64,000 bases of DNA from Chlorokybus atmophyticus (Eukaryota > Streptophyta > Chlorokybophyceae > Chlorokybales > Chlorokybaceae). The notes under the pieces are model-generated. The model saw only the letters and a list, made by a program, of their open reading frames with translations, did no database searches and was not told the origin of the DNA. Position 1 is the first letter of the stretch, and the number at the start of each line of letters is the position of its first letter. Both the position numbers and the translations under genes were made by a program. The stretch covers positions 588,347 through 652,346 of the forward strand of contig RHPI01002990.1 of assembly GCA_009103225.1 (NCBI GenBank), given 5' to 3'. This document shows, one piece after another, positions 27,441 to 38,201 of the stretch.

Positions 27441-28376
27441 GTGACTGATGTAGAAGTGGTTGATAACCAGTTGCTTGTACTAGTGGCAAACTGGTTTGAT
27501 GAGCTGTCCCAAGTGCATGTAATGACGCATGCATGGCAAGCACATAACAGGTTGCCACCTTTTGATGTTGAAAAGGTGGAAGAGAATGCTTGTGTGTTGG
27601 TACATGTGGAGTTTAACATGCTTACCGATGTGTTGCACACTTTGACCAAGTTGCAAAGTAAGCATAGAACCTTAAGTGTGGTAGTGATGGTGCCTAAATA
27701 TCATGGCCCATGGTTGAAACACACCCGAGGGGGAACTGTGTTGAAGCAATTTAGCAAGCGTGAAACAGGGACAGTGCGATTGTCAGCAATTTTACTCAAC
27801 CCTCGCATTAGTCACGGACTCTTGGCTACATTTCAAGGACGGGTAGTACCTCTGTTGTGGACATTTAGTGGCACAATGCAAGGGGTAAACAGTTTGTTCT
27901 TGGTTGACACTGGTGCAACACACAATTTCGTTGAGGAACAATGGGTTGTGCGCAACAAGATAGCGTGTAAACCCTCTACATTTTCAGCTGCCGGTGCGGG
28001 GGGTGCGTTGCCAGTGAAAGGGGAAATAAAAACAAAAATAAAGATTGATAATTATCATGCCACTCTTACTTTCATCGTGGTATCCACCGACATATCAGGT
28101 GTTGATGTGGTATTATGACAAGAATGGCAGGAGAATGTAAAAATGACATTGGATACTAGCGCACGCTTGTGCACAGCAAAGAAAGGTTGTAAGCGTGTAA
28201 CATTGTCTGTGAAAGGGTCACATAGCTTGGACCACAAGCAGCCCGACCCACCGCTACTCACTGCACTGCAACTGAAACGTTCGTGGCGCAAAAACACACC
28301 GGCTTTTTCTGGTACACTTGACGTCGTCGGACGACTTTGTGCCGGGAAATACAGAAGGTGTTGCATACATCATTGA
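27441..28376 (+). pseudogene. Chromovirus protease region
   Basis: The frame from 27441 contains the retropepsin active-site motif LVDTGATHNFVEE near 27901-27940 and the later DVVL segment. A TGA at 28116-28118 follows DVVL exactly where related proteins have a Gly codon, consistent with GGA to TGA. The same frame then continues to 28376. The polyprotein then shifts frame into the reverse transcriptase. Confidence 0.85.
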
Positions 28377-29801
28377 GAAATATCAGGATGTGTTCTCAGA
28401 TGAGTTGCCCGGCTTACCTCCTGATCGAGGTGTTGGACACACAATACCACTCGTTCCTGATAGTGAGCCTCCGTTTTGGCCTATATATAGGCTGAGCCCC
28501 CGAGAGAGGGGGGAAATGGAAACTGAAATCAAAAAGTTATTGGAAAAGGGATTGATTGAACCGAGCTCTTCACCCTTTGGCGCGCCCATTTTGTTTGTGA
28601 TGAAAAAGAATGGAAAGCTGCGCATGTGTGTGGATTACCGTGCTTTGAACAAGATTACGGTAAAGAATCGATACCCGTTGCCCCAGATTGATGATGTGTT
28701 TGATAAACTGTCGGGAAATGCGTACTTTAGTATGTTGGACTTGACAAGTGGGTATCATCAAATCCGGATTCATCCTCCTAATGTTACAAGACAGCATTCA
28801 GAACACCTTCGGGCCTTTATCAATACAAAGTGTTACCTTTTGGATTGACTAATGCGCCCGTAGTGTTTCAGAAGGAAATGAATAAGATTTTTGGTGGCAT
28901 ACTTGGCAAGTATGTTATGGTTTACTTGGATGACATCATTGTCTTTAGTAAAACCAAGGAAGAGCATAAGCAGCACTTGGAAGCGGTGTTCGCCTTGCTG
29001 CGTACACATCGCTTGTTTGCCAACTTGTCAAAGTGTGACTTTCGCAAGACAGAGTTGCCATTCTTAGGGCATATTGTGAGTGGTGCGGGTGTCAAACCTG
29101 ACCCTCGCAAAGTGCAAGTGGTAAAAGATTGGCCTCAACCTAAAAATATCAATCAATTGCGATCATTCTTGGGGTTGGCAAACTACTTTCGCAAGTTTGT
29201 GATGGGGTACTCTACATTTGTGGTGCCTTTCACAAAACTGTTGCGAAAGGATGCCCCATTCTCTTGTACAGCAGCACAAGAAGCTGCTATGCAACAAGTG
29301 AAGCTGGCTTTGACTTCGGCACCAGTATTGGCATTGCCAAATTGGGATAAACACTTCACTGTGATTAGCGATGTCTCCACCCTTGGGTGTGGTGCAGTAT
29401 TGCTACAGGATGGCCGATCATGTGCTTATGAGAGTAGGAAATTCATTCCGGCAGAGGTGAACTACACTACCACGGAGCAGGAATTGCTTGGTATAGTGCA
29501 TGCTCTTGAAACATGGCGATGTTACTTGGAGGGAGTTCAGTTCACAGTGGTGACTGATCACAACCCGTTAGTGTACTTCTCAACACAGCTAAACTTGTCG
29601 CGTAGGCAAGCTCGCTGGAATGAGTTCCTGTCGCGGTTTACCTTTGAATGGGTATACCGGCCGGGCAGGACCAACGTGGCAGATCCTCTGAGTCGCTGTC
29701 CGTCATTGTTGGCAGTTATGCGTGCGCAGTTGCTTGCAACGCAGCGTACATTGCCTCCTGATGATGAGTTTGTGCAAGCTGTTTTACAGGGTATGCATTA
29801 G
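28340..29801 (+). pseudogene. Chromovirus reverse transcriptase and RNase H
   Basis: RT begins IIEKYQDVFSDELPGLPPDRG and carries the palm motifs KLRMCVDYRALNKIT, FSMLDLTSGYHQIRIH and the catalytic YLDDIIVFSK. A one-frame shift near 28795, within the segment after RIHPPNVT, splits it into 28318-28848 and 28830-29801. RNase H follows (VISDVSTLGCGAVLL, YTTTEQELLGIVHALE, VVTDHNPLVYF). The frame ends at TAG 29799-29801. Confidence 0.92.
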
Positions 29802-31014
29802 ACCCATGGTTCTCTATACAACAGAATGTACAGCAGCTTCACAAAAGAGACAACTTGTATTATATGGGCGCCAGCTTGGTGATACCTGACCATGCTGGGT
29901 TGCGCATAAAATGCATAGCTAAAGTACACGATCCACCGTATGCTGGGCACTTTGGCGGTCGCAAGACTATTAAGGCAGCGCAACAGTTGTACTGGTGGCC
30001 ATCGTTGCCTGTTGACGTGAAGCATTATACTGACACGTGTGATAAATGTCAACGTGACAAGCCGTTACGTCAAAAACCCGTTGGGTTGCTGCGACCTTTG
30101 CCTGTTCCTGATGGCAAGTGGGAAAGTGTGAGTATGGACTTAATTATTGAGCTCCCGGAGACAGCATTAGGGCACACTTGCAGTTTTTGTGGATCGTTTA
30201 ACAAAAATGGTTTCACATTGTCCCTTGCCGCACGGAAATAGGCTCCCGTGAATTATCGATGGTTTTTGTTGCCTCAGTGTTTAAGTTACATGGCTTGCCT
30301 CGTAATTTCGTATCTGATCGCGATCCGCGATTTGTAGCTCAGTTCTGGAAATCGCTATGCAGGTTACATATTCAGCAGAACATGAGCACGGCTTACCATC
30401 CACAAATGGATGGTCAAACAGAGCGCGCCAATCAAGTGATTGAGGAAACCATCCGGCATTATGTAAATCCGAACCAATCTGATTGGGATATTTATCTCCA
30501 AATGGCTGAGTTCGCGATTAACAATGCATGGCAGGAGAGTGTGCAGGAATCTCCGTTTTTCTTGAATTATGGAGTGCATCCACTGAGTCCTGCAAACATT
30601 AAATTGCTCGCTATCGACATAACTCGCGTACCTGCAGCGCGCGAGATGGCATCGGCCATGCAGGATAGGTTAGCATTGGCAAAGGACTGTTTGCGCGCAG
30701 CGCAAGACAGACGAAAAGCCCATGCTGATGCGCATCGTAGAGAGGCCAACTACGATGTGGGCTGTTCGGTGCTTCTCAGCACCAAAAACATATCCATCAA
30801 GGGAGTGGGTACCCGCAAGTTTTTCCCTCGCTGGATAGGCCCGTTTAAAGTGATTGATCGGGTCGGCACTCACGCGTATCCTTTGGACTTGCTAAAATCG
30901 ATACGCATTCACAATGTGTTTCATGTGAGTGTACTGAAACCGTACCGTTCTGACGGTCGGGTTCAACCTCCTCCACCCCCCGTTGCAGTGGATGGCGACC
31001 ATACTTTTGAGTAG
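29799..31014 (+). pseudogene. Chromovirus integrase
   Basis: The HHCC domain is present (HDPPYAGHFGGRKT ... CDKCQRDKP), then the catalytic core (GKWESVSMDLIIELP; FVSDRDPRF; STAYHPQMDGQTERANQVIEE) and the GPF-type C-terminal region (FPRWIGPFKVIDRVG, NVFHVSVLKPY). Two frameshifts between about 30175 and 30259 put the first Asp segment and the rest in different frames. TAG 31012 closes the frame. Confidence 0.92.
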
Positions 31015-31188
31015 GAAGTGGAAGCAATCTTGAGTCATTGTAAGCCTCGACGTGGACGCGCGCCGTTTTACTTAGTAAAATAGAAAGGGTATGATGTTGA
31101 GCACAATACATGGGAACCCGAAAGGAATCTTACCAACTGCCAAGAGATTCTTCGGGGGTACTGGAGTACTGTGTCCACACGCGGACGG
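31015..31188 (+). pseudogene. Chromodomain of the chromovirus
   Basis: After the TAG at 31012 the same frame continues EVEAILSHCKPRRG...FYLVK, a TAG at 31081, then KGYDVEHNTWEPERNL and LRGYW. This is the standard VEAIL...YLVKWKGY...TWEPE chromodomain, with the aromatic-cage Trp codon changed to TAG. In chromoviruses it targets insertion to marked chromatin. Confidence 0.9.
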
Positions 31189-31302
31189 TAAAAGGGTGCT
31201 GGCAGACATCTTTAGCGCTTCGACCCTGATTCTCTTACTACTTTCGTTTCTTTACTCGTGGTGGGGCTTTGCTAACCCTTCAATGAGAACATTAAAAGCT
31301 AA

Positions 31303-31313
31303 GTGGGGGGGAA
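31303..31313 (+). other. Polypurine tract of the chromovirus
   Basis: GTGGGGGGGAA directly precedes the TGTAACGG start of the 3' LTR, the normal site for plus-strand priming. Confidence 0.85.
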
Positions 31314-31681
31314 TGTAACGGTGTGCTACCTCCATAGAGGTTCCCCGCCCTTATTTAGGATTAAATAAAGGTCCCAACGGGATTATACAGCCTATCAAGC
31401 CATATTAGAGCCGTTAACTTATGTTAAGGCCCTAATGTAGTGTTACTTATCTGTAACACTGATATCGATATGAGACATGAGTCTCATGTCGATATCAACA
31501 TCAGACATGAGTCTCATGTCGATATCAGCCGCATGGCGGCGCTGCTTACGCAGCGACCGCCATAGCCAGGGGATCTTCTGCTTCGGCAGTCACCCCTGGC
31601 GGCGGCGGCGTGGGCGGCGTGGCTGGTGGTAGTGTTGGGGTAGGGGATTAAAGGGAGGAGGGAGCAACCCCTCTCCTTACA
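31314..31681 (+). repeat. 3' LTR of the chromovirus
   Basis: 368 bp, beginning TGTAACGGTGTGCTA and ending CCTTACA. It is longer than the 5' copy because the palindromic CAGACATGAGTCTCATGTCGATATCA block is present twice (about 31470-31528). Confidence 0.93.
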
Positions 31682-31689
31682 GCAGGAAA

Positions 31690-33030
31690 TCAAAGGAGCC
31701 AGCGTTGGTGACCACGCATTGCTGAACAATCTCTGTGGTGTGGGTCGGGTCCACCTGTCAACCGAATGCAGAAGGCCTCCTTGGTGGCCCCCATCACCTT
31801 GCTACGGTTCCCCGTTGCTGTGTCCAATACGTATGAACAGGGCATCAGATCTGAATTGGTGATGCCAAGAGACCGCGCGAGGAAGCGCCCAATAATGACT
31901 GGCTGTGCTCCGGTGTCCAGCATCACCCGCTTGGGTGCCAGATCGTTAATGGTCACATGCTTGCCTTGGTTGGCTACCATGGCAGCGTTGGCGTTGATGC
32001 ATACTACGGCTAGTAGCCTCTGGGTGCGGGCTATCGGCACCGGTGCCTTATGTCTTTTAGCTGGCGGTGTTGAGCGCATCGCAGCCAAAGCTCCTCTGCC
32101 CGCGGGGTCTTGACTACCCCCTCATTGTTCTATCCCTCCACCAAATCGACCTTGTTGTAGTGGTTGGTAGACACGGGGAGGCCTTTACGCTAAGGATTTT
32201 GGCGCTGGTTGTGGTGGAGGTGACGGTGGATGCCGCATATGAGAGGATGGGATCATGCCTGCCGGTGTCCCCAATGGTTGTGGAGGAAAGCCCGGCAGAC
32301 CCGGTGGTTGCGGGCCTGCCTCGCGTTCTGCTTGCTCTGCGGCGTACGTCCATCGGACGGCATAAGCTGCCTCCCTGACGAATGTCCTTTCCCGCGTGGA
32401 TGTGGACTCTGTGTGCACATTGGTCCAGTGGTAACAGTGTGGCATGGGTTGCAATTAAACTGCGCGCAGTACCGCTGCCGCATGTCGTGGGTGACGGTGG
32501 AGACTCGCAAAATCTCCGCCATGTAGGCATCCCACCTACCTTGTACTACGCCCACATCAAGTACGGTCATGGCGCGCGCTCGTATGGTGCGTTGAAGGTC
32601 AGTTTGCTGCAAGTGTAGCTCGTGAGCGATAGCGATGTCGCCGGCGTTGCCGCGCGGCTTCCACTCTCAGCAGTCGCAGCATTGCCGCCTGCACTCCCTT
32701 AAAAGTCTCGAGCGCAGTGGTGGCCGTTTCATCATATGCTTGCCGCAGCGAGCGGATGAATGCCCCCAACCATGATGCTTTGTTGCCACAGGCGAACATG
32801 GAGACAGCGGGGTGATTGGCGACGAGCCACGTCACGAGTCGTGCTTGAAAGGCACTGCCCTCCGGCCGGTGCAGCATGATTGCTTGCCGTATGAGAGCGG
32901 TACGGAGTTGTTGCTCTCCTACCATACTAGCTCCTCCTCACTGAGTGGTGTTTTCTTGTGGGGTGAGGTACCCTCGCCCTGCATCACGTTGATCGTCGGG
33001 CATTCCATCAACCAGAGGGGGCAATAATGG
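31690..33030 (-). pseudogene. Minus-strand gypsy-like relic with retropepsin motif
   Basis: High to low on the minus strand: a Gln/Arg-rich gag-like region (ALIRQAIMLHRPEGSAFQAR ...), a Cys-containing segment (YCAQFNCNPCHTVTTGPMC) and a retropepsin-like motif (KRVMLDTGAQPVIIGRFLARSLG) at about 31870-31930. Frames change several times and a TGA interrupts the start near 32940. It ends at the 3' LTR of the chromovirus, so the chromovirus may have inserted into it or next to it. It could be the gag-protease half of the relic at 19.1-21.7 kb. Confidence 0.65.
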
Positions 33031-33056
33031 GGCGATTACCCCCCTCAATTGTTGCG

Positions 33057-34243
33057 CTAACGCCCTCTCTTAGTTAGCAACAGTTGCTTGCCCTGGCTGT
33101 GTGCCTGTGGTTTGTGCTGATGGCACCACGGCAAGTGCAGTGGAGGTGCCGGTGACATCTGACGATTCCGCGAGTTGCACCGCAGCGGCGTGTGCTGCTT
33201 CGTACGTCTGTCGGCGTGCGTCAATCTGCGCGGCTTGATGTTGCCGACAGCGATGTGCCTATTTAAGAGCAGAGAACCGTTCTTGGTAACTTCCCGCTGT
33301 GAGTCTACGAAGTGTTGGGTCAGTGCCCAGTGGCATGGTTGAGGTGGTAACCATAAGGTCCTGCACTCGGCGATGCTGAAGTCCGAGCGGTTCAGCGGTG
33401 AAGGCTCAAAGTCAACCTGTTGCGCTGGCCTGGGCTGTCGTGATCGGTAAGGTTGACGTCCTGCAGCCTGGCGTGCAGCGCCAGAAACAACTGAATAGCT
33501 CCAACATTGCGGGGCGCTTGTATGCGGCCCTAAAGAGACGATCTGTAATTTTAGGAGCAGTGCCAGCTGGAATCTCATCTTCCAACTGTTGTTGAGTGGG
33601 CTCCGGCAGTGTATGGTATTCAGGCGGTGGCAGCGGCAAGATGCAATCATCTCGCGCTACGTGCGTTGTGCGTTGCCCTTCAGGCCCGTACGCAATGGTG
33701 GTGGGCTCGATGTTGCGTAGGACGGACACCCAAGCACACTCTGCTTGTGGTCCGCGTGGCACTTGTTGAGTGACATCAAGGTGCGGAGGAGGGGCCGCAT
33801 GCAACCCCAGATGGTGCGGCGGCAGTGGCAGCAGGGATTGATAGAGGTGCGGCAACATCACTTGCAGCAACAGCTGTGGCACCTGCAGCAGTGGTGGTGA
33901 CGGAAGTCGCCGCTGTGAGCGTTGCAGCAGTCGTGACTGGTCTAGTGTCCGCAATTGTAGCGGGTGTGGCGCCAACACCACCAGTGGGTACGCTAGCCAT
34001 GGCTGCAGTAGCCTCAGTGGCGGTCATCTCTTGCGCCAACGTGGTGCTTGGTGTATCCGCGCTGGCGGCACCTGTGGGTGTTGTTGGCGGCAGTGTCGTC
34101 GACGGGGTCGTCCCAGCAAAGGTTGTGGCCACTAAGCTAACCACTTGTGGCCTTCGATACACTGCTGTTGACGATGCCTCTCTGCGCGCACGTCTCGATC
34201 ATTTAACACGCGATGCGCGCGGGGGGGGGGGGGGNGGGGGGGG
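33057..34243 (-). pseudogene. Decayed minus-strand open frames, probably retroelement-derived
   Basis: Overlapping minus-strand frames encode Pro/Gln- and Thr/Ala-rich sequence, including DDCILPLPPPEYHTLPEP and TAPKITDRLFRAAYKRP. No diagnostic domain is seen. They lie between two recognisable gag-type relics in the same orientation. A poly-G run with one N (34221-34244) interrupts the region. Confidence 0.4.
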
Positions 34244-34244
34244 G
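34221..34244. repeat. Poly-G tract with an N
   Basis: 24 positions of G with a single N at 34235. The length is probably uncertain in the assembly. Confidence 0.9.
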
Positions 34245-34639
34245 TTCTCTTTCGCGTTTTGGTGCCATCAAAGCCCATCGGGCAGCATAGCAGGCTTGGT
34301 AGTTTTGCTCCTTATTTTTTTCCAGCTGGGCCACTCGTGTTTTGAGGGCCGCGACTTGGTTGACATTTGGTGAACTGGCTAATGCTTTAACAGCAGCAGC
34401 TCCAACGCGAGTGCGTCCCTCAGGTCCCTTGTGCTATGGAGGGCGATTCTTCCCTCTGTAGCCAGTCTCCTCTTTTCGAGCGCCGGTGTGGTTGTTGTCA
34501 GGGTTGTGGCCACGAGCGTGTTGTTGTCGTTGTTGTGACCACCAGCGTTGTTGCTGTTGTTGTTGTTATTGTTGTTGTTGCTGCGATATTTACCAGCGTT
34601 GTTGCTGTTGTTGTAGCCAATAGAGGGCCGCAGCTTGGA

Positions 34640-35860
34640 GAACTTGAGCCAACATACTGCCTCTCAGTGTCCCGTCTTGCGCCAGTAGTTGCACACAAGG
34701 TTGCCGTAATCTTCGGTGCACTCCTTTTTGTAGTGCCCATGTCGACCACACCGATGGCACAGCACTGGAGCAACGAGGGCAGCATAAGCTGACGGTTTAT
34801 CCTTGTTGCGCGTGACTAAAGTATCCCAACTGCGATCTTGTCGAGGGAGCTCAGCACTCGCGCTTGCCATGGGACGTGAGGCGCTTCGGTTGGTGTCCAA
34901 CACTGCCTTCTCAAACACCCCGCGCTTGTGAATGGCTTACGCAGTCTCAAAAGCTTCCTTAAAAGTGTAGTCGAGGGGCCTACTGTAGTTCAATGTCCAA
35001 TGCGTCGACTCATTAAAGGTGGAGTCCAACTCAGCCACGTACACCACTGCGGCTGCCTCCTCACTGACGATCTTGTATTCAAAGTCCTTCAGTAGTCCTT
35101 CCAGCCACGAATACAGCGGGAGAGGGTCCACATTGGGCTTTCGTTGAAAGCGTCTCAACTCCTCTACCTTGCTGATGGTCTGGGGCACGAAGGTACGCCG
35201 CAGTGCTGCCTACAAGTTTTTGAAAAGAGAGCCCGATATGATAGCACCAACGGTGATGGCTGGTGCGCGCAACGCCACTGAGCCAAGTGTGAAAAGGCTG
35301 ACTTGTGCAGAAGTATGCGAGCCCGGTGTTGGCGATACTGGTGTCCCCGTTTTTAAGGCTGCAGCTTGTTGTTCAGCCTGCTGAGCCTCGACGATGGCAG
35401 CGGTGCGGTTAAGCACTCTGGTCCGTCGGTCGGCCTTCTTGACCTCGACCTCTGCAGGTAATAGCGAGGCAACAACCAGCTCCGCTTCTTCGTCCTCTGA
35501 TTATTGCATGGATAAAGTTAACGGCCGCCCAGTGACTGGGATTGGAGGGACCACTGCTGCTGAGGCCACAGCTGTTGGGCTATACGTCGGTGCAAGCTTG
35601 ACTTAAGTGCTATGGTGCTGGCAAGCTCACCATAGCCATCGACCCTGTGCAGCTCAACAATGGACTTCCACACATCGTGTGCCTTATGATCAAGGTCTTG
35701 CGTCATGATATGGAATAACACCTCTGACCAGTACTTGTTCTTGAGGGCTTAGTGCCGCCGCATCTTGGAGTGGAACTTGTTGATGAACTCATCAAGTGGT
35801 GTGGTGCCCGCACGTCCGGAGAAGCGCAGGGAGTTGGTTGAGCTAGAGGGCTCCATTTCG
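34640..35860 (-). pseudogene. Minus-strand Gag relic with CCHC zinc knuckle
   Basis: Segments on the minus strand, high to low: VLFHIMTQDLDHKAHDVWKSIVELH, SKVEELRRFQRKPNVDPLPLYSWLEGLL and the knuckle CHRCGRHGHYKKEC. They lie in separate frames with stops between them. The pattern is that of a retrotransposon Gag, distinct in sequence from the Gag of the plus-strand chromovirus. Confidence 0.72.
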
Positions 35861-36067
35861 TTTCGTCGTCACTGTTCGAAAGAGGTGGAGAAGCTTGATG
35901 GCAAGGATTGAAGTGGGAGGAGGTGAAGCCGGAGACAGGGCGTGAGCCTCTGCTGCTACGGTAACCGCTTCCTTCAATTGCTCGTTCGTAGGTGAGGTTG
36001 GAGGTCGGGCTTCAGCTGCTAAGGTCCCCCTCGTATATTGGCGAGAATGGGGGATGGGCCTGCTCAT

Positions 36068-38201
36068 ACAGCTAATGCGAGGTGAAAGTGTATAAAGGGT
36101 AGAGTGTTTGAGCTCTACACGGTTATCTTAATGCCGCTACCACTCACCGCACAAGTGCTTGTGCGCACTATGTAATGACAGTGATAATGATGCACGAGGA
36201 TGTATCCAACTGCAGGTTGTACTTCTGGTGTGCTGGATGCAACCACACTCACTTGAGCAAAGAGGGTGACACTGTGAGTCAACAAGCCACTATCATAGGT
36301 AGTGCTGTTTACACAGTTCCTTGCGTGAGTGGAAAATGTGTTACACTGTTAAGTGAGGTGAATGAGCAAGCAAGCACGTGGATGCTATGATCTGACTGAT
36401 GCCAACAAGCACACCGCGACCCAGCGTACCAAGCTCACAGCAGCGACAAGCATGGTGTATAGGAGCATGCATAGTTTCTCACAAGGTGAGGGGATTCTTG
36501 ATAATCAGGACGGCGTGTTCGTAGTTCAAGTCGCATCACAAGCTTTTAGCTTTCTCACTCACAGTGTCACCAGCTGATTCGGTGAACACCGCGACTACTT
36601 GTACAAGTCATGACTGTCAGAACACAAGCTAACGATCATATCACGGCTATCCCACCAGAAACTCCCCCTCGATATAGAACATAATTGCGTAACTGAATTA
36701 CAACTGAAACAGCTACGCGCGGTGCCTATGTGGGCTACGGCCATGAGCTAGTCCAAGGTTATGATCTAGCTGGTCAGTGACGCGCGCGGGTTGGTATGCT
36801 GATAGTCCAGGCGAGGGTCTTGATGTAAGCATGCCCGATGCACGCTGGCACACGATGACAAAGCGCATGACAACTTTGACTGAAAGCTTGCACATAACAT
36901 TTCTTGCCAAATATTATGTGCATTATTCATGTAACATAACGTGGATTGTGCCATACCGAGTATATTTAAATATAAACAATACAAATATCCATATATGTAC
37001 ACATAGTTAACAAAGCTTAAAAGCATACACCATTAAGTTTATAGCGACCGCATAAAGGCATCTCAAACTTTGGGCTGAAGCTTGACCATCTAAGTCAAGT
37101 GCGATATGTGATGTACATGATGCAAACCAAGATTATGCCATTACTGCATGGGTGGGCCATTGAACGTGTTATAGGCCCACATTACGTAACTTTCAGCATG
37201 TTGCAACGGCGACATGTTTTACACTGCGTAGCACATGCGCGATCGCAGATTGCATGCTGGTGCTCCGAACTGGGCGCCCAATCATCTGACCGCGAGCTCG
37301 TGGGGCACTCCACATCAGGTCTGTTCGGCGTGATCGTCACACCATGACTGAACTCATGCAGTTCGCAGCAGGTCGTTGGAACTGCTATGGTATCCACCCA
37401 TCATCGGTAAGTAGCGGTAGGAGCCCTGAATCAGGGCGCTGCATCAATGAACTAATCACCCCTGACAATGTGCTTTTATTAACGGACGGATATCGGCGCA
37501 AGCACCTTGACTAAATTGATATCCGTCCTCCGCGGGTGCCAGCAAGCATGGCGATGCATTGCCTTGACCAAGAAACGACGGTACGGTGGAACTGGTCTAG
37601 TGCTCCGCGGCTGCAGCGTTGGCAGCGGCGGCCTGGTGCTGCTGGTGGCCGACCAGCGCAAGTGGAAGGTGCTTGTTGTTTTTTGGGGGAAGAAGCTTGT
37701 GGCGCTGCTGTTAAGCACGTCTCGTTGGGCAAAGGAGCGGAGTGACCAGTTGCTACCAGCAGGTCAAGCGAGCTTGCTGCACGCAGGTGCGAACACTGGC
37801 ATATCTCCTGGCATTCAGGTGTGGAGAAATGTCTGCTTCATACCGGGGGCTTGAGCTGTGTCGATGTTGCTGAGCTGTAGGTGCTGCTCTCCTAACTTGC
37901 AGTAGCTCAGCTTTCAACGCATGTCTGCTGGTCAGTGAGCACTTTGACTGATTTGACCAGAGCTGAACAATGTGAATGAACCAGGTGCAACCCAGCCTAT
38001 GTACGCTGAGCTTTTCAATGCAGTGTGTACTGGATATTGCGTTCTAGTTGAAGCGTTGTCAGACTCAAAGATGCCAAGCTTTCGGTGTTAGCACAGCTGA
38101 GTGATTGGAGTCTTGTCCACAGGGGAAAGAAGCCATGACGATCGTGCTCTTATTTTGGTCATGACCTAGAGCAGCTTCGCCGTCGTTGTCAGTGATAAGA
38201 G
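36068..38201. other. Spacer with no supported gene
   Basis: No exon signature. An 11-bp perfect inverted repeat, GGACGGATATC (37484-37494) and GATATCCGTCC (37518-37528), is separated by 23 bp. GTCAACAAGCCAC at about 36277 also occurs at about 19047, at the edge of the minus-strand gypsy relic. Confidence 0.4.

Larger units (their letters stand above)
24790..31681 (+). mobile_element. Ty3/gypsy chromovirus, both LTRs present, decayed
   Basis: Layout: 5' LTR 24790-25126, primer binding site, gag, protease, RT-RNase H, integrase, chromodomain, polypurine tract, 3' LTR 31314-31681. Total about 6.9 kb. Coding integrity is lost through in-frame stops at 26136, 26202, 28116, 31012 and 31081 and frameshifts near 28340, 28795, 29798 and 30175. 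The two LTRs differ at many positions and by a ~30-bp insertion, and the flanking five bases do not match (GTATT left, GCAGG right), so either it is old or its ends come from different copies. Confidence 0.95.

Noticed and set aside
26136-31083. Alternative genetic code (TAG/TAA read as an amino acid)
   Set aside because: Stops occur only in transposon relics, replace different residues (for example Trp at 31081 and probably Gly at 28116), and come with frameshifts. Host genes end at normal stops, including TAG, TAA and TGA.
32000-34200. Plus-strand frames over the retroelement relics
   Set aside because: They are reverse-strand shadows of minus-strand gag/protease relics; one is Ala/Val-only low complexity.
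18780-36290. A matching LTR pair for the minus-strand gypsy relic
   Set aside because: GTCAACAAGCCAC is shared near 19047 and 36277, which are plausible outer positions, but I could not extend the match, so I do not call LTRs.
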